From contig NZ_KE340379.1 in the NCBI RefSeq assembly GCF_000413935.1, forward strand, positions 576,595 through 640,594: a stretch of DNA of 64,000 bases. The letters run 5' to 3'. The position numbers and the translations under genes were made by a program. The DNA comes from Acinetobacter colistiniresistens. GTDB taxonomy: Bacteria > Pseudomonadota > Gammaproteobacteria > Pseudomonadales > Moraxellaceae. Below are positions 44,809 to 53,993 of the stretch, in pieces. Under the pieces are notes generated by a model. The model had not been told where the DNA came from. It did not search any database and saw only the letters and a program-made list of their open reading frames with translations. Every line of letters starts with the position of its first letter. Position 1 is the stretch's first letter.

Positions 44809-45741
44809 ATGCAGCATAGTAACCTAGAACGACGTCATTCTCATCAGTTTGATCAGGGAAATCCGTTAGTACAAAAAAGAATTTTAATTGCCACGATTTT
44901 AACTGCTGTGATGATGGTGCTGGAAATTCTTGGGGGCTGGTTTTTTAATTCAATGGCATTGCTTGCAGATGGCTGGCATATGAGTTCACATATGTTGGCA
45001 TTGGGATTGGCCTATTTTGCTTATCGTATGGCTCGACATTATGCACAGGATCAACGCTTTAGTTTTGGTACGTGGAAAATTGAAATTTTAGCGGGGTATA
45101 GTAGCTCTATTTTACTGATGGTGGTGGCACTGTTGATGGGGATTCAGTCTCTCGCGCGTTTATTTAACCCTGTCACCATTCATTTTAATGAGGCGATTCC
45201 AATTGCGATTGTAGGACTGATGGTTAATCTGATTTGTGCATGGTTATTACATGACCGTAGTCATGACCATTCGCATAGCCATCATGATGAAGCGCATCAT
45301 CACGGTCATGATCATCATCATGATTTAAATCAAAAAGCCGCATTTTTACATGTGGTTGCTGATGCCGTGACTTCGGTTCTGGCGATTATTGCCTTATTTG
45401 CGGCCAAATATTTTGGCTGGAATTTTCTGGATGATTTGCTAGGGATTGTCGGGGCATTGCTGGTTGCAAAATGGTCTTGGGGCTTGATGCAGGAAACAGG
45501 AAAAACCTTATTGGATGCAGAAATGGGGCATCCTGTGGTTGAAGAAATACGTGAGGTGATTGCCCAGTTTTCACAGGTTGAAATTACCGATCTTCATGTA
45601 TGGAAGGTCGGGAAAGGCAAGTTCTCTTGTATTTTAGGATTGGAAACCACCATGACTGATCTCAATCCTGATCAGGTTAAAGCGGAATTGGCGATTCATG
45701 AGGAAATTGTGCATGCTTCTGTGGAAATTCATCATATTTAA
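44809..45741 (+). CDS. dmeF: DmeF, CDF-family Ni(II)/Co(II) efflux transporter
   Basis: 310 residues, six membrane helices. Metal-site motifs are SMALLADGWHMSSHMLALGL (H/D in helix 2) and HVVADAVTSVLAII (H/D in helix 5). A His-rich cytoplasmic loop (~145-175; DRSHDHSHSHHDEAHHHGHD) lies between helices 4 and 5. The long cytoplasmic tail ends ITDLHVWKVGKGKFSC and ASVEIHHI. The His/Asp pattern and RcnR-type neighbour fit DmeF rather than a zinc CDF. Induced through the operator at 44776. Confidence 0.9.
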   Translation: MQHSNLERRHSHQFDQGNPLVQKRILIATILTAVMMVLEILGGWFFNSMALLADGWHMSSHMLALGLAYFAYRMARHYAQDQRFSFGTWKIEILAGYSSSILLMVVALLMGIQSLARLFNPVTIHFNEAIPIAIVGLMVNLICAWLLHDRSHDHSHSHHDEAHHHGHDHHHDLNQKAAFLHVVADAVTSVLAIIALFAAKYFGWNFLDDLLGIVGALLVAKWSWGLMQETGKTLLDAEMGHPVVEEIREVIAQFSQVEITDLHVWKVGKGKFSCILGLETTMTDLNPDQVKAELAIHEEIVHASVEIHHI

Positions 45742-45742
45742 G

Positions 45743-45769
45743 ATTGAGTAGCATTTTGAGCTACTCAAT
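45743..45769. terminator. Bidirectional terminator between dmeF and chrA
   Basis: Perfect 10-bp stem ATTGAGTAGC / GCTACTCAAT with a 7-base loop between convergent genes; T-rich tails are modest. Confidence 0.65.
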
Positions 45770-45782
45770 TCAATGCATTCAA

Positions 45783-47126
45783 TTAGGCGCCAATATATAA
45801 AATTAAACCGCAAAAGGCCGATGCAAAAATTACATATAACACATTGAGCTGAAATTTGAATAAAGCAATCAGTGCCGCAACGGTAATAAAGGCCGCTTCA
45901 TAATTAAATGCATGTTCAAAGCCATTTGGCCAGAGCACATGATAGCTAAAGAACAAGGCCAGATTTAAAATGACGCCGACTACGGCTGCGGTGATGGCAG
46001 TGAGTGGCGCAGTAAATTTAAGTTGGTTATGCGTGGATTCAATAAAGGGTGCACCCGCTAAAATAAATACAAATGAAAATAAAAAGGTAAACCAAGTCAC
46101 GATTACAGCACCAATTACACCTGCTAAAAAGAGCTGATCAGCCCCCAATAACGCATGGTTATAAGCACCTAAAAAACCCACGAAAGCGACCACCATGATT
46201 AACGGGCCAGGAGTACTTTCACCGAGTGCTAACCCATCAATCATTTGGGTGGGACTCAGCCATGCATAATGATTGACCGCACCTTGATACACATAGGGCA
46301 GAACTGCATAAGCACCGCCAAATGTGAGTAAGGCTGCTTTGCTAAAGAACCATGCCATTTGGGTATAGCCATTTTGCCAACCGAGGCTTAGGGTTAAAAG
46401 TGTGATTGGAATGAACCAGAGCAAGGCTGCAATGACCACGATTTTAATAAAAGTTGACCAGTGGAAAATTGCATGGGCAGGTGTTGGTGTATCATCATCA
46501 ATGAATGCCGCGCCATAATTTTTGGGGTTATTTTGATGAGTAGCCTGAGAGCTAAATAAATTTGGCTTTTGCTTACTCAGCACATAGCCAGAAACAGCAG
46601 CCGCTAAAACGATGAAAGGAAAGGGAACATTAAACACAAAGATGGCAATAAATGCGGCTGTGGCAATCCCCCATAGAAATGGATTCTTCAATGAGCGACT
46701 GCCAATACGATAAGTGGCATGAAAGACAATCGCCGTGACAGCAGGTTTAATTCCATAAAATAGCCCTGCAATAATCGGCACATCACCAAACTGCACGTAA
46801 ATCCATGATAGCGCGATCAGGATAAATAGAGAGGGCAGAACAAATAGAATGCCTGCAACAAGCCCGCCCATAGTCCGGTGCATGAGCCAACCAATATAGG
46901 TGGCGAGCTGTTGTGCTTCTGGGCCTGGAAGTAACATGCAGTAATTCAGCGCATGTAAGAATCGCTTTTCAGAAATCCAACGTTTATTTTCCACTAGTTC
47001 TTGATGCATCACCGCGATTTGACCAGCTGGTCCGCCAAAGCTGATAAATCCCAATTTCAGCCAGAACAAAAAGGCTTGCCTGAACGGAATCGTTGGCGTT
47101 GGATTTTTAGGATCAGCTGATTGCAT
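45783..47126 (-). CDS. chrA: ChrA, chromate ion transporter (two-domain)
   Basis: 447 residues from ATG 47126, behind GGA. Long-chain CHR protein with two homologous halves. The first has FLFWLKLGFISFGGPAGQIA and LNYCMLLPGPEAQQLATYIG. The second has FFSKAALLTFGGAYAVLPYV and IDGLALGESTPGPLIMVVAF. These are the diagnostic CHR motifs. Ten to twelve membrane helices. It exports chromate, probably driven by the proton gradient. Monocistronic; no ChrB regulator is adjacent. Confidence 0.92.
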   Translation of the reverse strand: MQSADPKNPTPTIPFRQAFLFWLKLGFISFGGPAGQIAVMHQELVENKRWISEKRFLHALNYCMLLPGPEAQQLATYIGWLMHRTMGGLVAGILFVLPSLFILIALSWIYVQFGDVPIIAGLFYGIKPAVTAIVFHATYRIGSRSLKNPFLWGIATAAFIAIFVFNVPFPFIVLAAAVSGYVLSKQKPNLFSSQATHQNNPKNYGAAFIDDDTPTPAHAIFHWSTFIKIVVIAALLWFIPITLLTLSLGWQNGYTQMAWFFSKAALLTFGGAYAVLPYVYQGAVNHYAWLSPTQMIDGLALGESTPGPLIMVVAFVGFLGAYNHALLGADQLFLAGVIGAVIVTWFTFLFSFVFILAGAPFIESTHNQLKFTAPLTAITAAVVGVILNLALFFSYHVLWPNGFEHAFNYEAAFITVAALIALFKFQLNVLYVIFASAFCGLILYIGA

Positions 47127-47234
47127 GATGTATTCCAAAGAGTTTTCTTTTTATTTCTAGATGATAAATAAAATTGAGTATTGGATTTATAAATTTTAGT
47201 GAGTTAATAATTCAAAATGATGAAAGTTATGGTT

Positions 47235-48179
47235 TTAGCTCGGATGATTATGTTGAAATAAGACTGGTTCTGCGGCTAATTTTTCCGCCAGATACTGAAT
47301 GAACACACTGAGTTTTGGTGGCACATGCCGTGTTGGCGGGTAGAGTAACCATGCACCGCCGCTGTAGTGGGTTTTAAAATGCCAATCAGGTAAAACCTGA
47401 ACCAGTGTGCCTTGTTCTAAAGCGTGCCGAGCCACGAAATAAGGCAAACTGGCAATGCCTAGATGCTGTAAAGCGGCACTGAGACGCACACCAGTATGAT
47501 TGGCAGCATAACGACCACGAACTGGTACCGTAATCGCTTTCTGTTCTTGCTGGAATTTCCACTTTGAATCATTAGGTTGTTCACCCAAATAGATACATTG
47601 ATGTTGCTTTAAGTCGTGTGGATGTTGGGGTCTGCCATTTTTCTGCAAATATTCAGGCGTTGCACAGATTAAATGGTCGATATCAATCAGTTTTCGCCCC
47701 ATCAATCCACCCGGCGGCTGTTCGGTAATACGAATCGCCAGATCTACACCATCATCAATCAAGTCGATGTATCGATCTTCCAATAGCAATTGAATATCAA
47801 TTTTGGGGTACATCGCCAAGAATTCGGGAAGATGCGGATGTAGCATAAAATGCCCAACCGCTTTGGGCACGCTGATGCGAATCACGCCTTGTGGTTCAAT
47901 ATGAAATTGCCCCGAACTTTCCATCACTGCTTGTGCAGCATTAACCATGTCCAGACAGCGCTCATACACCTGTTGACCACTTTCACTTAAACGCAATTTA
48001 CGGGTCGTGCGATGCAATAAACGGGTTCCCAGTGCACGTTCTAAACGAGCAATGGCACGGCTTACAGCAGAAGGGGTTGAACCGAGCTGACGCGCTGTTT
48101 CAGAAAAACTTTCTGTTTCGACAACTTTGACAAAGGTTGCCATTTCATTTAACAGAACCAGACTTTGATTTGTGCTCAT
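47235..48179 (-). CDS. LysR-family transcriptional regulator
   Basis: 314 residues with an N-terminal HTH (MATFVKVVETESFSETARQL, SAVSRAIARLERALGTRLLH, RTTRKLRLSESG) and an effector domain of the CrgA-like subgroup (GVIRISVPKAVGHFMLHPHL, DGVDLAIRITEQPPGGLM). It is divergent from the LysE-type exporter with ~93 bp between start codons, so it probably controls that gene. Ligand unknown. Confidence 0.86.
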   Translation of the reverse strand: MSTNQSLVLLNEMATFVKVVETESFSETARQLGSTPSAVSRAIARLERALGTRLLHRTTRKLRLSESGQQVYERCLDMVNAAQAVMESSGQFHIEPQGVIRISVPKAVGHFMLHPHLPEFLAMYPKIDIQLLLEDRYIDLIDDGVDLAIRITEQPPGGLMGRKLIDIDHLICATPEYLQKNGRPQHPHDLKQHQCIYLGEQPNDSKWKFQQEQKAITVPVRGRYAANHTGVRLSAALQHLGIASLPYFVARHALEQGTLVQVLPDWHFKTHYSGGAWLLYPPTRHVPPKLSVFIQYLAEKLAAEPVLFQHNHPS

Positions 48180-48272
48180 GAAGCAAAAGTTATTTGGATT
48201 TTAATAGGATTATCGCGCTTTAAAAATCGAAATACAATCATTTCCTATTGTCATGGTGTGGAGATAAATGAA

Positions 48273-48914
48273 ATGTGGCAGTTGTATGGACATGAATTCT
48301 TAGCCTTGGCATTGATCCATTTTATGGCCGTTGTTTTACCGGGTCCTGATTTTATTATTACAGTACGACAGAGTGTTCGATATGGTTATTTAATTGGCTG
48401 TATCACTGCGATTGGTATCGGTGTGGGCATCTCGGTGCATGTATTTTATACCTTGGTCGGGGTGGGCGTACTGATCCAGCAAAGCGTTTGGTTGATGTCC
48501 GTCTTACGCATTGCAGGTGCAGCTTATTTGATTTATTTGGGTTGGCAATGTTTACGCAGTCAGCCGAATGCCAATCTGGATATTTTGGCTGGCGAGGTGA
48601 TGGGTAAGCCGAGCCTCATCCAAGCCTTTAATATGGGTTTTTTAACCAATGCGCTAAATCCCAAAGCGACAGTTTTCTTTCTGGCAATTTTTACCACCAT
48701 CGTCAGTCCAACAACACCGTTAAAGGTTCAAATCGGTTATGGCATTTGGATGTGTCTGGTCAATGCATCATGGTTTATCTTGGTGAGCATCATGTTTGCA
48801 CAACCGATTGTACGGAAACGCTTTTTGGAATTTGGGGTGTATTTTGAACGGGTGATGGGGGTTATTCTGAGTGCAGTTGCATTACGATTAATCTGGAGCG
48901 TTGCTTTTGCCTAA
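48273..48914 (+). CDS. LysE/RhtB-family amino-acid exporter
   Basis: 213 residues from ATG 48273 (MWQLYGHEFLALALIHFMAV), which has GGAGA 11 bases upstream; the frame is open further 5' but would overlap the LysR gene. Six helices and the family motif VVLPGPDFIITVRQSVRYG at the N-terminus, then GAAYLIYLGWQCLRS and NALNPKATVFFLAIF. It exports an amino acid or related compound by proton exchange; the substrate cannot be told. Confidence 0.88.
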   Translation: MWQLYGHEFLALALIHFMAVVLPGPDFIITVRQSVRYGYLIGCITAIGIGVGISVHVFYTLVGVGVLIQQSVWLMSVLRIAGAAYLIYLGWQCLRSQPNANLDILAGEVMGKPSLIQAFNMGFLTNALNPKATVFFLAIFTTIVSPTTPLKVQIGYGIWMCLVNASWFILVSIMFAQPIVRKRFLEFGVYFERVMGVILSAVALRLIWSVAFA

Positions 48915-48920
48915 ACATAA

Positions 48921-48949
48921 AAAAAGACTGCACTGAGGCAGTCTTTTTT
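48921..48949. terminator. Bidirectional terminator, LysE gene / encapsulin operon
   Basis: Stem AAAAAGACTGC / GCAGTCTTTTT with a 6-base loop, giving a T-run on both strands. It ends both the rightward exporter gene and the leftward encapsulin operon. Confidence 0.88.
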
Positions 48950-48961
48950 ATCGGAGTAGAT

Positions 48962-50914
48962 TTAAGTGCTTCGCCTATTTCTTGCAAGTTGGTGTAGGAC
49001 TGATACCAGCAAATCAATTTCTTCTGTGGTGTTATAAAAGGCCAAAGATGGGCGCACGGTCTGTTCTACACCAAAACGACGTAGAATCGGTTGAGCACAG
49101 TGATGCCCGGAACGCACTGCAATGCCATGTTGATTCAGTGCCTTACCCACTTGCTCTGTCGAATAACCTGCAAGGGTAAAGGACATCACGCTGGCTTTAT
49201 TTTTCGCCGTGCCAATTGGTCTTAAACCCGCGACACTGCTTAAAGCATGTTGACCATATTCCAGCAAGTCATGTTCATAACGGGCAATATTATGAATGCC
49301 AAGGCGTTCCACATATTCCAGTGCTGCACCTAAACCCACAGCATCGGCAATATTACCTGTGCCTGCTTCAAACTTATTGGGGGCAGGTTGGTAAACCACT
49401 TGTTCAAAGCTCACATCCTGAATCATATTTCCACCGCCTTCCCAGACGGGCATGGTCTCCAGAATTTCAGGTTTGGCATAGACAGCTCCAATACCTGTTG
49501 GCCCAAACACTTTATGTCCTGAGAATACAAAGAAGTCGGCATCAATCGCTTGGACATCGGTTGGCATATGCGAAACAGATTGAGCACCATCAACCAAGAC
49601 GCGGACACCTTTGGCATGCGCGATTTTGATCACTTCAGCCACAGGTGTCACCGTACCTAAGGCATTGGAGACTTGGGTAATTGAGATCAGTTTAGTTCGT
49701 TCATTGATCAGTTTTGGTAGTTCTTCCAAAATGATTTGTCCCGTATCATCCACAGGAATAACACGCAGTTTGGCGCCGATTTTTTGGGTGAGTTGGAACC
49801 ACGGTACGATGTTGGCGTGATGCTCAAGATGAGACACGATGATTTCATCGCCTTCACCAATATTTTGTTCACCCCACGTCTTGGCAATCAGATTGATGCC
49901 TTCGGTGGTACCACGAACAAAAATGATTTCCTTGGATGATTTTGCCCCAATAAAACGGGCCACCACATTACGCGCATGTTCATAGGCGTCGGTTGCACGT
50001 GCTGCCAATTCATGTGCAGCACGATGAATATTGGAATTTTCGTGCTGATAAAAATAGGCAATACGATCAATCACACTTTGTGGCTTCTGTGTGGTCGCGG
50101 CATTGTCAAACCAGACCAGAGGACGGCCATTGACGCGTTCTTGCAGAATGGGGAAGTCACGACGGATGGCCTGAATATCCAAGGGCTGAGAGGCATTGGC
50201 AACAAACTGCAGCTGTGATGGTTGGTAATTGCCATAACCCGCGTTGCTTTGTGGCAGATCCAAGAAGTAAAAGCCTGAAGACGCATTATCTTTTGCTTGA
50301 GTAGAAGCTGGCGAGTCTTGCTGCAACAGACTTTTTAAGGCATCACCATGAGGTAATTGAAATGATTGTGCCGTGGCAAAATTGGCAGCATCAAATTCAG
50401 TACTGGATGAACTCGGGGCTGTAAAATCATTTAAAAAATAAAAAGGGGATGAATCGCTAGTTGAAGGGCGAGAAGGTTCAAGCAAAGGCACATTCGGTGC
50501 GCTATGAATGGCCTGTGGAAAATTTGGTTCAATCGGTGGACGAGGTAAATTGGCCCCACCGATGACTGGTGCAGAGGCAATCGCACGCCGTTCAGGATAG
50601 TCAGGATAGTTTGGAATATGCTCAGGATATTCTGGGTTTAAACTTTTCTCATAAGCAATATTGGGCGCACGACCACTGAGCGCAGCTAAAGGTTCAGCGG
50701 GCTGTGGTTGATGAGGGGGTGCACTAACATGAGGTAAATCCAGATTCAAACCAGAAGAATGACCACTACTTGAGCTTGGCGGCGCTGCAAAAAATTCAGA
50801 GGCAAGCCGTGAAAGTGTTGCTTCATCTGGGAAGTTGGACGGTGGGCTAACACCGACCCCTTCAGAACCTGTTGGACTACCGTGTAAATTACTTGTAGTT
50901 AACTGGGTAGTCAT
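48962..50914 (-). CDS. Encapsulin cargo: SufS-like cysteine desulfurase with disordered N-terminal targeting region
   Basis: 650 residues from ATG 50914 (MTTQLTTSNLHG), although the frame is open to 50956. The first ~240 residues are Pro/Ser/Asn-rich and low-complexity (SEFFAAPPSSSSGHSSGLNL, then EYPEHIPNYPDYPERRA). Such long disordered extensions carry the shell-docking peptides of family 2A encapsulin cargo. The rest is a class V PLP cysteine desulfurase: WFDNAATTQKPQSVIDRI, the PLP lysine in FFVFSGHKVFGPTGIGAV and the catalytic Cys ~606 in RSGHHCAQPIL. It releases sulfur from cysteine as persulfide, and elemental sulfur accumulates within the shell. Overlaps the shell gene by 26 bases. Confidence 0.93.
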   Translation of the reverse strand: MTTQLTTSNLHGSPTGSEGVGVSPPSNFPDEATLSRLASEFFAAPPSSSSGHSSGLNLDLPHVSAPPHQPQPAEPLAALSGRAPNIAYEKSLNPEYPEHIPNYPDYPERRAIASAPVIGGANLPRPPIEPNFPQAIHSAPNVPLLEPSRPSTSDSSPFYFLNDFTAPSSSSTEFDAANFATAQSFQLPHGDALKSLLQQDSPASTQAKDNASSGFYFLDLPQSNAGYGNYQPSQLQFVANASQPLDIQAIRRDFPILQERVNGRPLVWFDNAATTQKPQSVIDRIAYFYQHENSNIHRAAHELAARATDAYEHARNVVARFIGAKSSKEIIFVRGTTEGINLIAKTWGEQNIGEGDEIIVSHLEHHANIVPWFQLTQKIGAKLRVIPVDDTGQIILEELPKLINERTKLISITQVSNALGTVTPVAEVIKIAHAKGVRVLVDGAQSVSHMPTDVQAIDADFFVFSGHKVFGPTGIGAVYAKPEILETMPVWEGGGNMIQDVSFEQVVYQPAPNKFEAGTGNIADAVGLGAALEYVERLGIHNIARYEHDLLEYGQHALSSVAGLRPIGTAKNKASVMSFTLAGYSTEQVGKALNQHGIAVRSGHHCAQPILRRFGVEQTVRPSLAFYNTTEEIDLLVSVLHQLARNRRST

Positions 50915-51821
50915 GATACTTGTCCACCTCCACATCTTCGAGCACAGCCAACGCATCTTCAGTCAATACTGCTAATGAGCAGTACAGTGAGATCAGATAA
51001 GACGCAATCGCATTGCGGTTGATACCCATGAAGCGCACAGAAAGACCAGGAGATTGTTCACCTGCCAAGCCTGGTTGGAATAAGCCCACTACACCTTGGC
51101 GTTTTTCACCCACACGCAGTAACAAGATTTTGGTTTTACCATCTTCCACAGGAATCTTATTCGATGGAATCAATGGAACACCGCGCCATGTGATGAACTG
51201 CGAACCAAATAAACTCACGGTTGGGGGTGGAACACCACGACGGGTACATTCACGCCCAAAAGCCGCAATGGCATCTGGATGTGCAAGGAAGAAGCCGGGT
51301 TCTTTCCAGACTTTACGCAGTAAATCATCAAAGTCATCGGGAGTTGGTGGACCATTCAAGGTCGAAATACGTTGTTCATCGGCCACGCTGGCCAATAAAC
51401 CATATTCAGGGTTATTGATCAGCTCGCTTTCCTGACGTTCTTTAATGGTTTCAATGGTTAAGCGTAATTGTTCTTTGATTTGATCGTGTGGGCTACTGTA
51501 AAGGTCGGCAACACGGGTATGGATATCCAAAACGGTTGAAACACCATTCAAGAAATATTCACGTGCTTGTGGATCATAATCCACAAAAGTTTGTGGCAAA
51601 GTGGCTTCGTCACGTTGTGTGCACGCGACTTGGATATCATCGGTATTGCTGACGCGGTTAACGCGATAAATACCTGCTTCAACAGGAATCCATTGCAATA
51701 AATGCGTAAGCCAACGTGGGGTAATGGTCGAGAGTTGTGGAACGGTTTTGGTGGCATTGGCAAGCTGTCTGGCTGCATGATCACCAAGTGCAAGTTGGGC
51801 TTTGTCAGTGGTTTTTGCCAT
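50889..51821 (-). CDS. Family 2A encapsulin shell protein (SrpI-like)
   Basis: 310 residues. HK97-fold major capsid-like protein with the extended N-arm typical of family 2 (ALGDHAARQLANATKTVPQL, TPRWLTHLLQWIPVEAGIYR). Also present are VADLYSSPHDQIKEQLRLTI, IPSNKIPVEDGKTKILLLRV and GEQSPGLSVRFMGINRNAIA. There is no cNMP-binding insert, so it is 2A, not 2B. Such shells form icosahedral compartments that enclose a cysteine desulfurase and store sulfur; this has been shown for an Acinetobacter baumannii homologue. First gene of a two-gene operon with its cargo. Confidence 0.93.
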   Translation of the reverse strand: MAKTTDKAQLALGDHAARQLANATKTVPQLSTITPRWLTHLLQWIPVEAGIYRVNRVSNTDDIQVACTQRDEATLPQTFVDYDPQAREYFLNGVSTVLDIHTRVADLYSSPHDQIKEQLRLTIETIKERQESELINNPEYGLLASVADEQRISTLNGPPTPDDFDDLLRKVWKEPGFFLAHPDAIAAFGRECTRRGVPPPTVSLFGSQFITWRGVPLIPSNKIPVEDGKTKILLLRVGEKRQGVVGLFQPGLAGEQSPGLSVRFMGINRNAIASYLISLYCSLAVLTEDALAVLEDVEVDKYHDYPVNYK

Positions 51822-52058
51822 GAATCAATTTTCCTGTTGTTTTTTGGCTTTGTGAATAAAAGGGTTGGTTTTATTTCATTGTTGCTTCATCATTTTTTTA
51901 ATTAGACTAGAGCTGATTTATTATTTTGAAAAATATTAATATGAGATAAATAATACTAAATTATGATTATATGACTCATAAGAATATATTTATAAATAAT
52001 AAATATAAAACCTGAATAAGGTGATTTATTTGATGGAGTTTATATCAGCCTCACTTAA

Positions 52059-52997
52059 TTAAACTTTACTGTTATGCAATGATTCACTGGGTGACTGTAA
52101 AATTTGGCTGCCTGCTGCAACGCTATGGGTGAGCCAGACATTGCCGCCAATAATTGACCCTTTACCAAGGGTGATGCAGCCTAAAATGGTTGCTCCTGCA
52201 TAAATCACCACATGGTCTTCAACAATTGGGTGACGGGCATAATCTTTTTTCAAGGCACCATCCTCATTCAGTTCGAAGCGTTTTGCCCCGAGCGTCACCG
52301 CCTGATAGATGCGCACATATTCGCCAATCACTGAGGTTTCGCCAATCACCACACCTGTGCCATGATCGATAAAGAAGCCTTTACCAATTTGGGCACCTGG
52401 ATGAATATCAATCCCTGTAGCGGAGTGTGCCAATTCAGCAATAATTCGTGAGAGCAGGGGGACGCTGTGATAGAGCTGATGTGCCACACGATGATGGATA
52501 ATCGCTAAAATCCCCGGATAGCAGAGCAGGACTTCATCAACACTATGTGCGGCAGGATCACCTTCATAAGCTGCACAGACATCGGCATCCAACAAGCGAC
52601 GGATATCAGGCAGGGTATTGGCAAAGTCTTGTACGATGGTCTGTGCCAAAGCAACTTGCTGTTCGTACAGCAGACGCTCATTACTTGAAACAGGGACTGG
52701 TTTGACTCGACTTTTGGCTTCGTAATTTAAAGCCAACTTGACCTGTGCAAACAGTTCATTCAAGACACGGTCAAGGGTATAGGCAATATAGTAATCCTCG
52801 GTTTCTTGGCGTAGATCGCTCGGCCCAAGTCGCATTGGAAATAAGATCCCACACAGATCATCTAAAATTGACTTCAGCGCATCCTTAGATGGGAGTTCAC
52901 GTCCACCAAATTCCTTGATGCGATGTTGGCGCTCCCGCCATTCATGTCGTGCTTGCTGTAAGCCTTCGACAACAGGCTGTATTTTCCATTGGCTCAC
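52059..52997 (-). CDS. epsC: Serine O-acetyltransferase, EpsC/SrpH type
   Basis: 312 residues. The N-terminal ~180 residues are helical (GLQQARHEWRERQHRIKEFG). They are followed by a left-handed beta-helix with the serine acetyltransferase signature: ATGIDIHPGAQIGKGFFIDH, GTGVVIGETSVIGEYVRIYQ, VTLGAKRF, DHVVIYAGATILG and KGSIIGGNVWLTHSVAAGS. The enzyme makes O-acetylserine, the acceptor for sulfide in cysteine synthesis. Homologues (SrpH) are neighbours of encapsulin shells, matching this context. It lies 62 bp after the rhodanese gene and 237 bp before the shell gene, all on one strand. Confidence 0.9.
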   Translation of the reverse strand: MSQWKIQPVVEGLQQARHEWRERQHRIKEFGGRELPSKDALKSILDDLCGILFPMRLGPSDLRQETEDYYIAYTLDRVLNELFAQVKLALNYEAKSRVKPVPVSSNERLLYEQQVALAQTIVQDFANTLPDIRRLLDADVCAAYEGDPAAHSVDEVLLCYPGILAIIHHRVAHQLYHSVPLLSRIIAELAHSATGIDIHPGAQIGKGFFIDHGTGVVIGETSVIGEYVRIYQAVTLGAKRFELNEDGALKKDYARHPIVEDHVVIYAGATILGCITLGKGSIIGGNVWLTHSVAAGSQILQSPSESLHNSKV

Positions 52998-53058
52998 GAG
53001 AGTTCCTTGTAAAAACAGGGCTTAAATAAATCGTAAAGGACTGTTCAAGAAAGCAGCC

Positions 53059-53568
53059 CTAATCTTGCAACCAAGGCAATTGTTGGATGCGCCAGCCATT
53101 GCTTTGATTACGTTGTTGCTGTTCATTTAAATCACCTTCAAAGCCTTCCTGTACGTTATAGACCTGAGCAAAACCTGCACTAAACGCTGCTGCCGCTGCT
53201 AATGCCGAGCGTTTTCCACTGCGGCAGAGTAATAGAATGATTTGGTCTTTACCGACTTTGCTATCGAGTTCTTTTAGAAAACGCGGATTGCGGTTAAATG
53301 ACGTTCCAGTTGCCCATGCCACATGGATACTCTCAGGCACATAACCGACAAATTTACGTTCTTCGTTGGTACGGACATCCACTAAAACTGCATGGCCCTG
53401 TTGAACAAGAAACCATGCTTCAGCAGGAGGAATGCTGCCTGTAAAATCAAGCTCATTTTCTTCTGCATAGTGTTGTGCACGTTGCAGGATGACTAGTGGA
53501 TCGTTTGAAGAACCGTGAGAACTAAAGTTGGATTCCACAGCTTGAGCAGAATCAAATTGAGCGTTCAT
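53059..53568 (-). CDS. Rhodanese-domain sulfurtransferase
   Basis: 169 residues with a single rhodanese domain (~45-150): GHAVLVDVRTNEERKFVGYV, then the active-site loop LLCRSGKRSALAAAAAFSAG with the persulfide Cys and the cationic residues that bind the substrate, then VYNVQEGFEGDLNEQ. The N-terminal ~40 residues are polar. It transfers sulfane sulfur to a thiol acceptor. As the first gene of the minus-strand sulfur cluster it probably moves persulfide made by the encapsulated desulfurase. Confidence 0.88.
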   Translation of the reverse strand: MNAQFDSAQAVESNFSSHGSSNDPLVILQRAQHYAEENELDFTGSIPPAEAWFLVQQGHAVLVDVRTNEERKFVGYVPESIHVAWATGTSFNRNPRFLKELDSKVGKDQIILLLCRSGKRSALAAAAAFSAGFAQVYNVQEGFEGDLNEQQQRNQSNGWRIQQLPWLQD

Positions 53569-53993
53569 TTTTATAACCTTTATATATATCAGCGGGATGA
53601 TGTTTTTTATCTTAGGACTGTTTTTATATTCAGGAAAATAAGCAAAATTTATTTATATATCTATTTTTGATCAATAATAGGATTTTATAAGCTGATTCAT
53701 AATATGGTTTTTAACTGTATTATAAAATGAGTTTACTTATTTAGTTTAAATATAGCGTTATCAGGATTAAATATTTTACTTTTCAATTAAGTTGAATGAT
53801 AAATATTTAAAAGGGTGATTTGGAAAATAAAATGCAAGAACAGTAAAAATATCAAAATTGATGATAAAAGCAGCAACAATTGTCTAAGCCTTATTCTTAT
53901 CTTATAAAAGAATAAGCAACTCACTTTTTCTTATTTTTAATCATAAAGCCTCGCGCATACCATAAGTCTATATTGTTGAAAGATCATCTAATT
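53569..53993. other. Divergent regulatory region, rhodanese / tauA
   Basis: About 425 AT-rich bases between divergent sulfur-island genes. It contains the perfect dyad CTTATTCTT (53890-53898) / AAGAATAAG (53908-53916) about 80 bp before the tauA start. Such a TTATTC-GAATAA dyad suits a CysB/Cbl-type LysR activator of sulfate-starvation genes. No gene is seen. Confidence 0.5.
53890..53916. promoter_or_regulatory. Dyad upstream of tauABCD (possible CysB/Cbl site)
   Basis: Perfect 9-bp inverted repeat with a 9-base AT-rich centre upstream of tauA. Placement fits an activator site; the protein that binds it is inferred, not shown. Confidence 0.4.

Noticed and set aside
45257..45330. Tandem repeat of CATCAT/CACGAT-type units
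   Set aside because: It is the His-rich loop of the CDF transporter in frame, a coding feature of the family and not a separate repeat element.
49216..49629. Plus-strand frame antisense to the cysteine desulfurase
   Set aside because: Shadow of the conserved desulfurase core; low-complexity His/Gln-rich translation without a start signal.
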